From positions 1 through 64,000 of the forward strand of contig JACQFN010000021.1 in NCBI GenBank assembly GCA_016200045.1: a DNA stretch of 64,000 nucleotides. Direction: 5' to 3'. Source of the DNA: Nitrososphaerota archaeon. GTDB taxonomy: Archaea; Thermoproteota; Nitrososphaeria; Nitrososphaerales; Gagatemarchaeaceae. Under the pieces are notes generated by a model. The model was not told the DNA's origin. It made no database searches and worked only from the letters and a program-made list of their open reading frames with translations. A program made the translations under genes and the position numbers. Each line of letters opens with the position of its first letter. Position 1 is the stretch's first letter. Of this stretch, positions 8,740 through 15,620 are shown in pieces.

Positions 8740-10005
8740 CTAGGAATGACTGTCGAATGGCTTTCGAAAGTTCAGAGTCTTTTCTGTATCCCACTTCACC
8801 CTTGTTCCGAGGACTTCGTTGAGGCTCCCGCTGATACCGTCAATCACTTCGACGCGCCTGCTTCCGTCTTCAGACCTTAGGACATACACGTAGTACGGAT
8901 AGTGAAGAGAAGTAATCCCCTTTACGTTCACTTTAGCCCAGTATGACTCTAACGCTCTAATCACCGAACTTGGTTCTAACAAGGGCGATAAGATTACGCC
9001 TTCCCCCGTTGCTTGGGTTGAACCCATTTCCGATATGGGGAACAGAGTGTGGGGTTTGTCGGGAAACTGCACCCTCACTTTGTAAGCAATTGGTCTTGTC
9101 GCCCGCCTTTCAACCACTCCTTTCCCCACCAAACCCTTGAGCAACTTTCCAGCTTTCCCCTCAGAGTATCCAAGACCAATTACCCTAGAGATGTCAAACC
9201 AATCAAGTCCGACGGTGCGCATAATTCCGATTTCATCTTCTTCAAGGGAACTCAGGTGGCTATAGGGATAGGTTATCAGCGTCCCTTCTGGTCTCACAAC
9301 ATCGCCTAGGAGCGCATCCACTGGCACTTTTGCCGATACAATCTTCTCTACTATCCGTTTAGACATCAAGCCCGTCTTTTGCTCCTCGCTCACAGCCAGT
9401 TGTATCTCTGCTTCGTAATAGGGGTAGTATAGCAGGGAGACACCCTCCAGATGCTCGACAATCCTCCCAGCCCCAAGAAAGCCACCCTTGCGTCTCTTTT
9501 GCAAGAGTTCATCGATTAGTCCTTTGGCTTGGTCATAATTCAGGCGAGGTTGAATGAATGACTCTGGCGCCGCAACCTTTTCTGAAATTCCCTTCTGGAC
9601 AGCCGTTACTTCCATCTCTCCGATTATCCTCGTCAAATGCTCACGGTTCCACAGGTCAATGTTGTGTCCCTCAGCAGTCTTGATGGCGTCTGGCGTAAAG
9701 TAGCTAGTTGTAATTATGACTCCTCGGTCTGCTCCTACGTCGTCAACTATCTGTATCAACTTCATTATTCGTTCTTTATCGATTGGGGCATCATAGGACT
9801 TAGCCTCGATGACGAGAGTCGAGGTATGCAATGGATTTCTGTATGAGGCGAGAACATCTATCTGGTGTTCTGCGCCAGACCTTCCCACTTTCTTGACATT
9901 GTGGACTGCTTCGTAGCCCTTGGCTTTGAAGAGTTCAGCCAATTTGAGTTCTAACGCTAACCCCTTTTCGTAAGTTGTGGGCTCTGTCAATTGGCTGCGC
10001 TTCAT
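8740..10005 (-). CDS. Mrr-like restriction endonuclease-fold protein
   Basis: 421 residues. The first ~150 residues are a restriction-endonuclease-like fold of the Mrr/type IV group: EKGLALELKLAELFKAKGYEAV, then the catalytic pattern GAEHQIDVLA ... STLVIEAKSYD (D-x(n)-E-x-K), then GVIITTSYFTPDAIKTAE. The remaining ~270 residues are of unknown family, with a probable winged-helix segment around GYSEGKAGKLLKGLVGKGVV. A role in cutting foreign or modified DNA, or in element maintenance, is inference from the fold. The promoter region carries a TGTCATATCAT motif shared with other promoters of the element. Confidence 0.8.
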   Translation of the reverse strand: MKRSQLTEPTTYEKGLALELKLAELFKAKGYEAVHNVKKVGRSGAEHQIDVLASYRNPLHTSTLVIEAKSYDAPIDKERIMKLIQIVDDVGADRGVIITTSYFTPDAIKTAEGHNIDLWNREHLTRIIGEMEVTAVQKGISEKVAAPESFIQPRLNYDQAKGLIDELLQKRRKGGFLGAGRIVEHLEGVSLLYYPYYEAEIQLAVSEEQKTGLMSKRIVEKIVSAKVPVDALLGDVVRPEGTLITYPYSHLSSLEEDEIGIMRTVGLDWFDISRVIGLGYSEGKAGKLLKGLVGKGVVERRATRPIAYKVRVQFPDKPHTLFPISEMGSTQATGEGVILSPLLEPSSVIRALESYWAKVNVKGITSLHYPYYVYVLRSEDGSRRVEVIDGISGSLNEVLGTRVKWDTEKTLNFRKPFDSHS

Positions 10006-10015
10006 GTCATATCAT
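10005..10015. promoter_or_regulatory. putative operator TGTCATATCAT upstream of the Mrr-like gene
   Basis: The motif TGTCATATCAT touches the start codon of the Mrr-like gene. Near-identical motifs occur at 10512-10523 (ATATGATATGTC) and 11482-11493 (TGTCATATGATA), each next to the start region of another gene of the element. A common repressor encoded by the element is the simplest explanation. Confidence 0.4.
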
Positions 10016-10228
10016 TCATTGATAAGAATTCGGTTAACACGCCTCTGTTCATTTCTCCCTCGCATACCACTAAGGAGTTCCGATTGTTAGTATTCTGTCT
10101 CGCGCCCAGCAACAACCATCCTACCCTAGCCTACTCACGCTGCTCCCTCCCGACCCAACCTGCTGCACCTACTACCGGATTCTCTACCCTCCCCCCTACC
10201 CCCTACCAATACAGTAGAGGTGTGCAAA

Positions 10229-10453
10229 TTACCGTAGTGTCGCCCTTCCGGCGTCGGTGAGCATCCACTGGTTCTGTCTCCCTACCCGCTTACCCTTTAC
10301 CAATCCCAGAGCCATGAGTTTGTAGAGGTGCAATTGGGCTGTATTCCAGTTCACCTTAACCGCCTTGGCTATCATCTCTGTGGTAACCGCCCAATCCTCC
10401 TTGATTAGATACGCTAGAACCTTCTTATCGATATCATCAATGTCGGGCTTCAA
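10229..10453 (-). CDS. small winged-helix DNA-binding protein of the element
   Basis: 74 residues forming one wHTH: DIDDIDKKVLAYLIKEDWAV, TEMIAKAVKVNWNTAQLHLYKLMALG and a wing LVKGKRVGRQNQWMLTDAGR. It has no other domain. It is divergent from the secreted-protein gene at 10519, and the 65-base gap between them holds repeated ATATGTC motifs, so it is a good candidate for the element's own repressor. The 220-base stretch between this gene and the Mrr-like gene is markedly pyrimidine-rich on the plus strand and holds no gene I can support; it could include an origin of the excised form. Confidence 0.75.
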   Translation of the reverse strand: MKPDIDDIDKKVLAYLIKEDWAVTTEMIAKAVKVNWNTAQLHLYKLMALGLVKGKRVGRQNQWMLTDAGRATLR

Positions 10454-10454
10454 A

Positions 10455-10523
10455 GTGATATGTCCTCATTACGTGTCATAGATACGAAGATAAATATTCC
10501 TATGTCCAATCATATGATATGTC
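10455..10523. promoter_or_regulatory. divergent promoter with repeated ATATGTC motifs
   Basis: The gap between the divergent wHTH and secreted-protein genes holds GTGATATGTC (10455-10464), GTGTCATAGATA (10473-10484) and CATATGATATGTC (10511-10523). A TATA-like GATAAATATT (about 10489-10498) is placed so that transcription would start at the ATG at 10519, a leaderless start. The motifs resemble those at 10005 and 11482. Confidence 0.5.
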
Positions 10524-11469
10524 GCTTACCTCTGCGATGGTGATGCTTTCCCTGATTGCTCTCGCAGCTATTACGCAGCCTGCATATGCCGAGTCCAATC
10601 ACCTAGGAACTAACAGTGTGATGGTCGCTTCGGGTGTCGATTACCTAGTTCGAAATTACGACGCCACGGTTGGGCTAATCCATGAGAGCCCAGACAGCAA
10701 GAACCTCTCTGATACCTATTGGCTCTTTTCGGACAATTTCCTAGCGGGGATAGTCCTTCAGAGAGCCGGAGCCGATAACGTGAGCCTATCCCTTATGGCT
10801 ACAAATATTTCTCGGACTTCCGCCCTTTACCTTTATGGGAAACCCAATCCAGTGAACCAATACCTAGTCCTAACCACTTCCCTCTTTCCCTTCAACGCTT
10901 CGAAGAACTTCACCTTTCATAAAGGGGGTGGGGCGGTCGTAAAGTCCACCGTCAATAATCAGACCGGAACCCTCGAGCCCACAAAATATGCCGACATAGC
11001 GTTTCTCCAAGCAATAGGTTATCACAACAGAGGGGAAGATTCTAGCGCCAATCAGGTATTCAACTACGGAACCGCCCTATGGAATGGGACGGGGTTTAAG
11101 GACGCGGCTTTCGCCACGACTTTCGCCACTTACAAAATCGCCCTCTACGTCTACGCCGCTAGACTTCTAGGACAACCCGTAAACCCCTCGATTTCTCAGT
11201 CCCTTCTATCACTTCAATTGCATAGCGGAGACGACTCCGGTGGATTCGCCACTTCTTACACCGGAAACTTCAAGCCCGCTAGCGGCTCGAATACGGAGAC
11301 CACTAGCCTAGCGATTCTGGCTCTGTCCGTCCCAGCTTCCAACGGTGGTCTCTCAGATATTCTCGAATCTCCAGTTCTTGATTTGGTTTTGGTCGTTCTC
11401 CTTTTGGGGGCGGGTTTAGGTATGCCTGTTCTGATTTGGAGACACAGGCGAACTCAGAGGAAGGGATAA
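10519..11469 (+). CDS. secreted, membrane-anchored protein of unknown function
   Basis: 316 residues. An N-terminal signal peptide (MSLTSAMVMLSLIALAAITQ, cleavage near AYA) is followed by an extracellular region with many N-x-S/T sequons (NVSLS, NISRT, NASKNFT, NQTGT, NGTGF) and a C-terminal transmembrane helix (LDLVLVVLLLGAGLGMPVLIW) with a basic stop-transfer tail (RHRRTQRKG). The middle has alpha-rich stretches reminiscent of alpha/alpha-toroid proteins (YADIAFLQAIGYHNRG) but I cannot name a family. Its place in the element suggests a surface function, possibly a cell-surface or virion-like component; that is inference. Confidence 0.7.
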   Translation: MSLTSAMVMLSLIALAAITQPAYAESNHLGTNSVMVASGVDYLVRNYDATVGLIHESPDSKNLSDTYWLFSDNFLAGIVLQRAGADNVSLSLMATNISRTSALYLYGKPNPVNQYLVLTTSLFPFNASKNFTFHKGGGAVVKSTVNNQTGTLEPTKYADIAFLQAIGYHNRGEDSSANQVFNYGTALWNGTGFKDAAFATTFATYKIALYVYAARLLGQPVNPSISQSLLSLQLHSGDDSGGFATSYTGNFKPASGSNTETTSLAILALSVPASNGGLSDILESPVLDLVLVVLLLGAGLGMPVLIWRHRRTQRKG

Positions 11470-11481
11470 CTCCTCATGGCG

Positions 11482-11493
11482 TGTCATATGATA
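11482..11493. promoter_or_regulatory. putative operator TGTCATATGATA
   Basis: Third copy of the element's shared motif, located just before a TATA-like TAAATATTT (11500-11508) that would direct transcription of the membrane protein downstream from about position 11532. Confidence 0.4.
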
Positions 11494-11534
11494 GAGCGCC
11501 TAAATATTTCGACCGCCCGACTCTGATTTGGGAA

Positions 11535-11828
11535 TTGAAAGTTCCGGACAGCGCAGGACTCGGAGCGTTGATTTCCCTACCGCTAGGTTTCGGGATTCTA
11601 TTCCTCGACCTCTGGGTCGGCTTGACACCGACATTCGGAGATTGGGGTGCACTGTCGCTAGTCATTCCCTTCGCAATCTACTTCGGTCTAGCTGGTTTGC
11701 TGGCGACATGGCATCACCCACAGATAGCCAAGGGGCTAGCAATCGGCGGGTCTGTGGTCTCCCTACTGATTGTCGGCTTGATTCTATTCTTCGCCCTTAT
11801 GTTCAGCGCCGCTACTGAGTTCGGTTAG
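11535..11828 (+). CDS. small polytopic membrane protein of the element
   Basis: Three hydrophobic spans (ISLPLGFGILFLDLWV, LVIPFAIYFGLAGLLAT, VVSLLIVGLILFFALMF) make this an integral membrane protein. The ORF track begins at 11436, overlapping the previous gene in another frame, but a TATA box at 11500-11508 predicts transcription from about 11532 and an in-frame TTG lies at 11535, so I use that leaderless start (97 residues). The family is not recognised. The ~220 bases after its stop hold only a low-complexity CATACACATACACA tract and no gene I can support. Confidence 0.55.
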   Translation: MKVPDSAGLGALISLPLGFGILFLDLWVGLTPTFGDWGALSLVIPFAIYFGLAGLLATWHHPQIAKGLAIGGSVVSLLIVGLILFFALMFSAATEFG

Positions 11829-12050
11829 GTGGGAGTCCGGTCTGTGTTTGTGTTCATTCGTGGGAAGATAGGAAAGTATCATAGAAGGGAAGACCCTATT
11901 CCGCTACACATGCTCAACGGGAAATACACGCTCAAGGATACACTCAGATACTCATACATACACATACACAATCCTTCGGGAGAATCCTCGTTATTTGTTC
12001 CGGCTTCGGCCTAGTTCTTGAATCTAATACAAACACAAACACACGGACAT

Positions 12051-12296
12051 CTACTGTTCGACCACCTTCACGGTTCCCTCTTGCTCGTCGATTGAAATCA
12101 TTCCGAGTTTCTTCAGTTCGACTAGATACTCACCGGTCTTCTTTGGGTCGAAACCAAACCGGTAAGCGGCGAGCGCCTTGGTGCGTTCGATGTCGAGGAC
12201 GTCATTCCCGCCTTTCCTTTCAGCCCACTCCTTCTTGAGAAGGTCGTGTAGACTGTGAAGGTTTTCCCTTCTCATTTCTTGAGTGCGATGGGGCAT
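12051..12296 (-). CDS. small alpha-helical protein, probable DNA-binding accessory
   Basis: 81 residues, charged and helical, ending in a short beta segment (ISIDEQEGTVKVVEQ) like a degenerate wing. The segment ALAAYRFGFDPKKTGEYLVELKKLG resembles a helix-turn-helix. It is the last gene of a three-gene run in which each start overlaps the previous stop (TAATG here), showing tight co-translation with the 44-residue ORF and the ribbon-helix-helix protein. Exact function unknown. Confidence 0.6.
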   Translation of the reverse strand: MPHRTQEMRRENLHSLHDLLKKEWAERKGGNDVLDIERTKALAAYRFGFDPKKTGEYLVELKKLGMISIDEQEGTVKVVEQ

Positions 12297-12430
12297 TAGG
12301 CATCTCTCCCTAGGACAGTCCTTCGAACTATCTGAGCAAGCCGGTCTAGTTCCCGCCGGAACTCCTCTAGGTCTCGGTCTCGTTCATTTAGTAGGGAAAG
12401 AATTCTGGGGGTGGGGTCGTCGTCGGTCAT
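12296..12430 (-). CDS. 44-residue protein, unknown function
   Basis: Too short for the ORF track. The minus strand from ATG 12430 reads MTDDDPTPRILSLLNERDRD and continues as an arginine/glutamate-rich helix to GRDA-stop at 12296. The start ATG overlaps the TGA of the upstream ribbon-helix-helix gene by four bases and its TAA shares a base with the next ATG. The overlaps on both sides are the main evidence that it is translated. It is predicted to be a single amphipathic helix, perhaps a partner of its neighbours. Confidence 0.55.
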   Translation of the reverse strand: MTDDDPTPRILSLLNERDRDLEEFRRELDRLAQIVRRTVLGRDA

Positions 12431-12582
12431 GACTTGGTTCCCGCCATTCGTGAATCCTGTTCTAGCGCCCTTTCGATTAAGCGTCGGATGAACCGTGAGC
12501 GAGGAACGTCTCCACGTTCTAACTCAATCCTGTCGCAGAGGGAATTCGGTAGAGTGATTGTAATGCTTCGAGCTTTCTTCAT
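12427..12582 (-). CDS. ribbon-helix-helix (CopG-type) DNA-binding protein
   Basis: Too short for the ORF track. 51 residues beginning MKKARSITITLPNSLCDRIE and ending LIERALEQDSRMAGTKS. The N-terminal strand (SITITLP) followed by two helices (NSLCDRIELERG, SRFIRRLIERALEQ) is the ribbon-helix-helix fold of CopG/MetJ-like regulators, typically copy-number or operon repressors of plasmids. A TATA-like CTAATATT lies about 25 bases upstream of the start on the minus strand. It opens the three-gene overlapping operon. Confidence 0.7.
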   Translation of the reverse strand: MKKARSITITLPNSLCDRIELERGDVPRSRFIRRLIERALEQDSRMAGTKS

Positions 12583-12810
12583 GTTGCTACTCGAAACATT
12601 GCTACTAAGGTGGTGGGAATATTAGTTCACCGATGCGGTAGGTGGTGAGATTTGACCGTGGTTTGTCCTCCGGTGGGCTTCCATTCGTCATATCCGGAAA
12701 CGGGGTGCGCAGGAGAACTCGAAGATAGGGCGATTCCTTAGGGCTTGAAGGTTTCGATGAACAAACAGAACTTTGGGAGTCGTTGACAGCAAACGGATAT
12801 AGCCCGCAAG

Positions 12811-13125
12811 ATGCTTCTGAAGAGACGGATGGGTATCGCTAGAATATTCGCCGAAGGGCTGGCTGGTGTCGCATTGTCGGTGATTTTGACACTCGGAGTG
12901 TTTCCCTTCCTACCCTTCATAGGGCTCATTGCTCTCGCTCTCCTAGGGGCGACGGCGTTAGTTGGACTCCTCTTTCTCTGGGCTCTGTTTTTGCTTCCCA
13001 GTCTCGTGATTGGGATTATCTTCCTGAGGCGAAAAGCAAGGGTTTTCGGCTGGTCGATGATTGCCACGGGAGTGGTTGTTTCGTTGAGAATTCAACTCTG
13101 TGTCTTTACGGGGTCTTTGTTCTAG
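12811..13125 (+). CDS. small membrane protein near the right end of the element
   Basis: 104 residues with an N-terminal basic segment and about three hydrophobic spans (LAGVALSVILTLGVFPFLPFI, IALALLGATALVGLLFLWALF, LPSLVIGIIFL). A TATA-like GGATATAG is about 15-25 bases upstream. No motif identifies a family. The antisense ORF 12738-13067 is arginine/proline-rich and looks like its shadow. It is the last gene before the right att site. Confidence 0.5.
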   Translation: MLLKRRMGIARIFAEGLAGVALSVILTLGVFPFLPFIGLIALALLGATALVGLLFLWALFLLPSLVIGIIFLRRKARVFGWSMIATGVVVSLRIQLCVFTGSLF

Positions 13126-13149
13126 GATTCTAGCCCACATAAGTGTCTG

Positions 13150-13168
13150 CGAATCCCACCCCCCGCAC
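13150..13168 (+). repeat. attR of the tRNA-Leu element
   Basis: Right copy of the 19-bp repeat CGAATCCCACCCCCCGCAC, identical to the end of tRNA-Leu. Upstream bases (AAGTGTCTG) do not continue the tRNA, as expected for the element-side junction. Confidence 0.88.
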
Positions 13169-13277
13169 ATTCCTTACAGCCGTAGGGAATTTCCCCGCCC
13201 GCTGAGACAAGAACGCCCATGCTTTCAGCATGATAATTGAGGTCCTAGGGACAACACGCTAAGCAAAGGCGCAGTTG

Positions 13278-13667
13278 TCAAGTCGAAGTCTTTGAAGTCA
13301 CGGGGTTTGCTGCAAGGAGTCCCACCAGAATTATCGCAAACGGCATGTATAGCAGTCCAATGGAGAACAAGCCAACAAACGAGAAACCCAGCAGGAGTGT
13401 CGTTCCAACCCAAGACAGAATCGGCCTTTTCTCTACCAGCCCAAGAGCGACCAGTACCCCTGCCAGGAGTGGAACAACTGCCAGAGATGTTGGAACAAAA
13501 TTGTTTTGGTACGTCGTTGTCTCGACGCATGACGAAACCGCCGAACAAATCTCCGCCACGGATGCCCCAGAATATGGCAAACCGACAACGGTGAAGAAGA
13601 TGGAAAGTGCGACAATGACCCCAGCAACAACTAGCGCCGCCCTGAATATCCAAGACCGCTGGTTCAT
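13278..13667 (-). CDS. membrane protein, unknown function
   Basis: 129 residues with four hydrophobic spans: AALVVAGVIVALSIFFTVVG, LAVVPLLAGVLVALGLV, WVGTTLLLGFSFVGLFSIGL and FAIILVGLLAA. A loop between spans one and two has two cysteines (EICSAVSSCVETT) that could form a disulphide outside the cell. No family is recognised. It lies just outside the right att site, between it and the first att-like remnant, so it probably came in with an older integration. The plus-strand ORFs here are shadows. Confidence 0.55.
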   Translation of the reverse strand: MNQRSWIFRAALVVAGVIVALSIFFTVVGLPYSGASVAEICSAVSSCVETTTYQNNFVPTSLAVVPLLAGVLVALGLVEKRPILSWVGTTLLLGFSFVGLFSIGLLYMPFAIILVGLLAANPVTSKTST

Positions 13668-13670
13668 GTC

Positions 13671-14018
13671 ATGATACCCTTTCAGACTAGAATCTTGTAC
13701 TGTCTCATAAGTATTGGTGGATTAGTTGGCATCGGTATCGTTCACAAATTGCGGTTCCCGCTGTCAAGTTCACCTTCCGCCCATCATGCTGGGCCCAAGT
13801 TCCACCCCCCGCACTACATTCTGTTCGTCTGCATCGCACTGGTATTCACTTTTGGGCGTCTGTTCGGGTTATCTACCCTATTGGTAGCCTACGTTTCCGG
13901 TCATTACTTCAGTGCGAGCACATTCTACAGTGGCCTCGGATTAGTAGCGGCAATGCTGCTGGCGCTCTGGGCAGTTCGGAGGCACCTCGGTCCATCGAGT
14001 AGTAAATGGTGGCTTTGA
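13671..14018 (+). CDS. hypothetical membrane protein spanning an att-like remnant
   Basis: 115 residues; hydrophobic spans at ILYCLISIGGLVGIGIV, YILFVCIALVFTFGRLFG and FYSGLGLVAAMLLALWAV. The linker (SSPSAHHAGPKFHPPHY) is encoded by a sequence that includes a decayed tRNA-Leu-like end (TTCCACCCCCCGCAC), so the reading frame crosses an old recombination site. It may be a fusion made by that event or a chance ORF. Confidence 0.35.
   Translation: MIPFQTRILYCLISIGGLVGIGIVHKLRFPLSSSPSAHHAGPKFHPPHYILFVCIALVFTFGRLFGLSTLLVAYVSGHYFSASTFYSGLGLVAAMLLALWAVRRHLGPSSSKWWL
13777..13815 (+). repeat. decayed att-like site A
   Basis: CCGCCCATCATGCTGGGCCC followed by a tRNA-Leu-like 3' end, TTCCACCCCCCGCAC, which matches 14 of the last 15 bases of the att core. 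A closely similar unit (site B) is at 14518-14558. The pair looks like remnants of earlier integrations at the same tRNA. Confidence 0.55.
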
Positions 14019-14029
14019 ACCACACGGCA

Positions 14030-14554
14030 CTACAGTTCGAGAAATCTTTGGTAGAGGCTGGCATCCTGAGGGACGTTGTGGAGATATTCCCTAATGATGG
14101 AAGGGGTTGTAAAATACATAGAATATCTCGTCACTGGAACTCTATCACATGCATCTACCATGCTCGGTATAATATTCATTCTTGCATTAGACCCCCAACA
14201 CACACCGTTCTTCGGAGCGGGTTCTACAGTGGGGTCTTCCATCAGGTAACCATGAGCCAATTCGACCAATGACTTCCAAAGTAATACGGTATCCTTATCG
14301 TGCTCAGCGCAGAAGCTGGCTAAGTAGCTTCTAATGAAGAACGAGGGGACTTCGCTTATGCCTAGGGTCTTCATTCGCTCAATTAACTTCGAATCCGTAA
14401 CCAGCCTTCTCTCGTCAGGTATTTCACCAGGGTGAAGGCGAATCCAGAACAGTTTAGCCGCTTCGCTCACCTGCGTCCTCAAGGATAGCTGCCCTGATTC
14501 TTTTGTGTTGTGTCTGACTTCCCGCCCAGCATGCTGGGCCAGAGTCCCACCCAC
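14030..14554 (-). CDS. hypothetical protein between att remnants
   Basis: 174 residues at most. The first ~22 residues are encoded by att-like site B, so the real start is probably further in, for example near SLRTQVSEAAKLFWIRLHPG. The sequence is a mostly helical soluble protein (LIERMKTLGISEVPSFFIRS, KSLVELAHGYLM) with no motif I recognise; it could be a PIN-like or defence-type accessory protein but no catalytic set is visible. It lies in the second remnant segment after the integrated element. Confidence 0.45.
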   Translation of the reverse strand: MGGTLAQHAGREVRHNTKESGQLSLRTQVSEAAKLFWIRLHPGEIPDERRLVTDSKLIERMKTLGISEVPSFFIRSYLASFCAEHDKDTVLLWKSLVELAHGYLMEDPTVEPAPKNGVCWGSNARMNIIPSMVDACDRVPVTRYSMYFTTPSIIREYLHNVPQDASLYQRFLEL

Positions 14555-14558
14555 CGCA
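14518..14558 (+). repeat. decayed att-like site B with 16-bp palindrome
   Basis: Contains the perfect palindrome GCCCAGCATGCTGGGC directly followed by CAGAGTCCCACCCACCGCAT, which resembles the T-stem/acceptor end of tRNA-Leu with several changes. Site A has the same layout with one mismatch in the palindrome. Confidence 0.5.
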
Positions 14559-14619
14559 TCTGATTGCTCATCGGGACCTTCGGCTTGTACCCGTTTTTGA
14601 CGCGAGCCGGAGCCAACCT

Positions 14620-15594
14620 TCAGACCTTCACGCCCATGATCTGCTCGATGATGTCCGAGAGCGTTATCATGCCCATCAGCTCTGTGCCGTCATAGACGAA
14701 CGCGATGGTAGTCGCGGCATCCTGCATCTTCTCCATCACGGCGGCGAGGCTCTCGTCCTTGGACACCTTCGCAGGCTGGATGATGTAGTCGTGGATCGGT
14801 TCCTTCATGAGGCCCCTCCCGATCGCCTTCGAGATTGTCCGGAAGGTGACGGCCCCGACGTAAGCCTTGTTCTTTTCGTCGAAAACCGGCATCCTCGGGT
14901 GGTTCGTCTGCCCCATCGCCTTGACGGCCTCGAGGATTGTGGCGTCGCTCGGTATGGAGATCATGTGCTCCTCGGGAGTGATTACGTCCGAAGCTACGCT
15001 CTTCGACGAAGAAAGCGCGGTCCTGAGCAACCTTCCCGCGTCAGGCTCGATATGCCCGGCCCTCTCAAGCATCCCCACCACGTCCTCGAACTCGTCGACG
15101 AGGTCGACCTGGGCGTAGCTCGACTTGCCTACTATCCTTTCCGAAAGCGACCTGGCGATAGAAGTAAGGGGGACGGCAATGGGCGACAGCCGGTCCATCA
15201 CGAACTTGCAGCTCGGCGCGAGAACGATGGACATCCTCAACGCGTTCTCAATCCCTATCGCCTTCGGTAACAGGTAGAGGAGGGTCATTATCACGAACGA
15301 GCCTATGACCGCGTTGTACAGCCAACCGATTGGGCCGAAGAAATCCGCGAGGATCAGGCCCATCGAGCTAGCGAGGACGACGTTGCAGATCGTGTCCAGG
15401 AAGGTGGTCACGCTGACCAGCTTGGTCTTCTCGCTGACGATTTCCATCGCCTTGGCCGCCCTGTGCGAGCCGCTGTCGATGGACGAACGCAAGGAGAACG
15501 GCCTCAGGGTGAGGTAGCTCGCCTCCACGATCGAGGACCAGAACGAGATGACCACGGAAATCAGCAGTGTGAGGTAGACGTATACAGGAATCAT
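14620..15594 (-). CDS. CNNM (DUF21) and CBS-pair membrane protein, CorC/HlyC-like
   Basis: 324 residues. The N-terminal ~150 residues carry a DUF21/CNNM transmembrane domain (LLISVVISFWSSIVEASYLTL, TTFLDTICNVVLASSMGLIL, FVIMTLLYLLPKAIG). A linker with an acidic helix (LVDEFEDVVGMLERAG) leads to a CBS pair at about 200-324 (MISIPSDATILEAVKAMGQT; TTIAFVYDGTELMGMITLSD). CNNM/CorC proteins are tied to Mg2+ homeostasis, with CBS domains sensing nucleotides. It is 27 bases downstream of the UMP kinase gene on the same strand and may be co-transcribed with it. Confidence 0.85.
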   Translation of the reverse strand: MIPVYVYLTLLISVVISFWSSIVEASYLTLRPFSLRSSIDSGSHRAAKAMEIVSEKTKLVSVTTFLDTICNVVLASSMGLILADFFGPIGWLYNAVIGSFVIMTLLYLLPKAIGIENALRMSIVLAPSCKFVMDRLSPIAVPLTSIARSLSERIVGKSSYAQVDLVDEFEDVVGMLERAGHIEPDAGRLLRTALSSSKSVASDVITPEEHMISIPSDATILEAVKAMGQTNHPRMPVFDEKNKAYVGAVTFRTISKAIGRGLMKEPIHDYIIQPAKVSKDESLAAVMEKMQDAATTIAFVYDGTELMGMITLSDIIEQIMGVKV

Positions 15595-15620
15595 CTGCGC
15601 CTACCTTAGCCCAATCCCGT

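Larger units (their letters stand above)
7523..13168. mobile_element. integrated genetic element in tRNA-Leu (about 5.6 kb)
   Basis: A perfect 19-bp direct repeat, CGAATCCCACCCCCCGCAC, lies at the 3' end of tRNA-Leu (7523-7541) and again at 13150-13168. The integrase gene sits right after the left copy. The interior has an accessory gene mix: tyrosine integrase, Mrr-like nuclease, several small DNA-binding proteins and membrane proteins, and by eye a lower GC content than the flanks. No recognisable replication protein, capsid or ATPase is present, so it may be a small plasmid-like integrative element or a satellite dependent on another element. Boundaries follow from the repeat and are firm; the lifestyle is inference. 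Confidence 0.88.

Noticed and set aside
13345-13674. 109-aa plus-strand ORF opposite the membrane protein at 13278-13667
   Set aside because: Hydrophilic, motif-free, and the minus strand encodes a coherent four-span membrane protein.
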